DNA of 64,000 nt from an uncultured Bacteroidia bacterium (GTDB taxonomy: Bacteria; Bacteroidota; Bacteroidia; NS11-12g; UBA955), in the NCBI GenBank assembly GCA_943789135.1, contig CALSSY010000003.1, forward strand, positions 1 to 64,000. Direction: 5' to 3'. Shown here in pieces: positions 63,041 to 64,000 of the stretch. The notes under the pieces were generated by a model, which was not told the DNA's origin, ran no database searches, and saw only the letters and a list, made by a program, of their open reading frames with translations. The position numbers were made by a program, and so were the translations under genes. Position 1 is the stretch's first letter. Each line of letters opens with the position of its first letter.

Positions 63041-64000
63041 TTAAATAAATGGCAATATCTCTTCCAACCAATTTCGGTGATTTCCAAGTCGAGGTACTTT
63101 ATTTTGTCCTCCTAATTTACCTTTCGATTGAAGCCACCTTGTGAATGTATTCGGAGATGCAATATGAACTTGTGGCTTTTTCATCAATAAATCACCCACC
63201 CTTTTACCTGCATAATCGCTATTTACTATCTTTAATTGCTCGTCAAAAACATCAATAAAGGAGTCCAGCGATGATGGGTTTTCTTCGAATTCAAAAATCC
63301 ATTCATGCCCTTCATTCCCCTTTTCAAAACAAGGAGCACCCGTATAATCGACAACACGCAATCCCAACATCTTACATGTTTCTGTTACCGCAGTTTCGGC
63401 ATTATCCATTATCAATTCTTCACCAAAAGCATTGATGAAAAGCTTTGTTCTTCCGGTAATTTTAAATAAATACGGTTCGGTTTGAGTAAACTCTACAGTA
63501 TCACCAATTACATAACGCCACAAACCTGAATTATTGGTGACCACAATTGCATAAGCTATACCTGTTTCAACTTCCCAAAGTGGAACACAATATTCTGGAC
63601 CTTTACTTACCGGGTAAAACTCATAAAAAACACCGTGGTGGGTCATTAGTAATAAGTCCCGCTGATTCTCATATGCTTGAACACCAAAAAAGCCTTCACT
63701 TGCATTGTAGGTTTCGATATACTTCATATGGTCACCCGGTATCAAACGTTTATAGGTTTCTCTATAAGGCTCAAAACTCATTCCCCCGTGAATGAACAAT
63801 TGTAAATTCGGCCAAACCTCATGGATATGCGACTTTCCCGAAATTTCTAAAATACGATTCAATAAAACCATGGCCCAAGTTGGTGCGCCTGAAATACTGG
63901 TAACATTCTCTTGCATCGTAGCGCGAGCCATTTTTTCTACTTTATCTTCCCAATTATCCATAATGGCAATGGGCAGTTCTGGGGTACTTTTATGGTTTGC
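63041..64000 (-). CDS. GH3 auxin-responsive-promoter-family protein, 5' end outside window
   Basis: The frame is open from the window edge; the internal Met at 63961 is preceded by in-frame coding sequence (ANHKSTPELPIAI), so it is not the start. About 319 C-terminal residues of a roughly 500-residue protein are seen. They show the acyl-adenylate-forming fold of the GH3 family: SISGAPTWAMVLLNRILEIS, LFIHGGMSFEPYRE, YNASEGFFGVQ, NSGLWRYVIGDTVEFT and GRTKLFINAFGEEL. In plants GH3 proteins conjugate amino acids to hormones; bacterial members are common in Bacteroidota and their substrates are unknown. Confidence 0.85.
   Translation of the reverse strand, partial: ANHKSTPELPIAIMDNWEDKVEKMARATMQENVTSISGAPTWAMVLLNRILEISGKSHIHEVWPNLQLFIHGGMSFEPYRETYKRLIPGDHMKYIETYNASEGFFGVQAYENQRDLLLMTHHGVFYEFYPVSKGPEYCVPLWEVETGIAYAIVVTNNSGLWRYVIGDTVEFTQTEPYLFKITGRTKLFINAFGEELIMDNAETAVTETCKMLGLRVVDYTGAPCFEKGNEGHEWIFEFEENPSSLDSFIDVFDEQLKIVNSDYAGKRVGDLLMKKPQVHIASPNTFTRWLQSKGKLGGQNKVPRLGNHRNWLEEILPFI

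Overview
The window is ordinary chromosomal DNA of a member of the Bacteroidota, probably a flavobacteria-like lineage. The evidence is direct: TAnnTTTG (-7 type) promoter boxes in front of many genes, almost no Shine-Dalgarno sequences, type IX secretion (T9SS) C-terminal sorting domains on several exported proteins, a TonB-dependent receptor, and families typical of the phylum (UpxY antiterminator, DUF5916, DUF4292, DUF4270, a single-domain GT5 protein, GH3-like protein, OmpA with thrombospondin type 3 repeats). Base composition is AT-rich and even. I see no phage, insertion sequence, integrase, CRISPR array or rRNA, and no gene-free stretch longer than about 300 bases.

Layout. 1-11.7 kb (mostly minus strand): end of an AIM24-like gene, a DUF5916 outer-membrane protein, a transglycosylase-like LysM protein lacking its catalytic Glu, gatA, tatA, a membrane Fe-S oxidoreductase, then a compact operon (small membrane protein, accA, FabK/nitronate monooxygenase-like enzyme, UpxY, PIG-L deacetylase), and an ATP-grasp protein. 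11.7-26.2 kb (plus): asnS, a PHP phosphatase, folK, a WbqC-like gene, a flippase, dut, a sugar nucleotidyltransferase, TPR protein, DUF4292 lipoprotein, EnvC-like protein, 3-hydroxyacyl-CoA dehydrogenase, Rieske-like lipoprotein, OmpA, a WbpD-like acetyltransferase and galE. 26.2-34.2 kb (minus): rfbA, coiled-coil protein, zapA, rny, rsmI, lnt, and a separate T9SS cargo / PH-like protein / tyrS group. 34.2-47.1 kb: TonB receptor, GT87-like mannosyltransferase, dihaem peroxidase, two outer-membrane barrels flanking tRNA-Arg(CCU), a Tat-exported pirin, pterin dehydratase, a prohibitin remnant, GT2 and methyltransferase, a fatty-acid desaturase, an M28 peptidase and a small basic protein. 47.3-55.2 kb: secreted proteins (BNR/sortilin-like, CotH, kelch-like, ILEI-like), three with T9SS tails. 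55.3-64 kb: dtd, panC, GT5 protein, DUF4270 lipoprotein, DAHP synthase, an NSS transporter with its 36-residue small subunit, kbl and a GH3-family gene cut by the window end.

Two patterns cut across the window. First, at least four otherwise well-conserved genes (AIM24-like, gatA, kelch-like, kbl), and probably the start of the transglycosylase-like gene, are each broken by one extra or missing base in a short homopolymer. One is gatA, so consensus error is more likely than decay. Second, TAnnTTTG/TAnnTTCG boxes lie only 4-10 nt upstream of many start codons, which predicts leaderless or nearly leaderless mRNAs and was used here to choose starts. I found no convincing new multi-gene system. 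The best leads are leaderless transcription, the inactivated transglycosylase, the Tat-exported pirin, the Rieske-like lipoprotein without His ligands, and the ILEI-like T9SS cargo.
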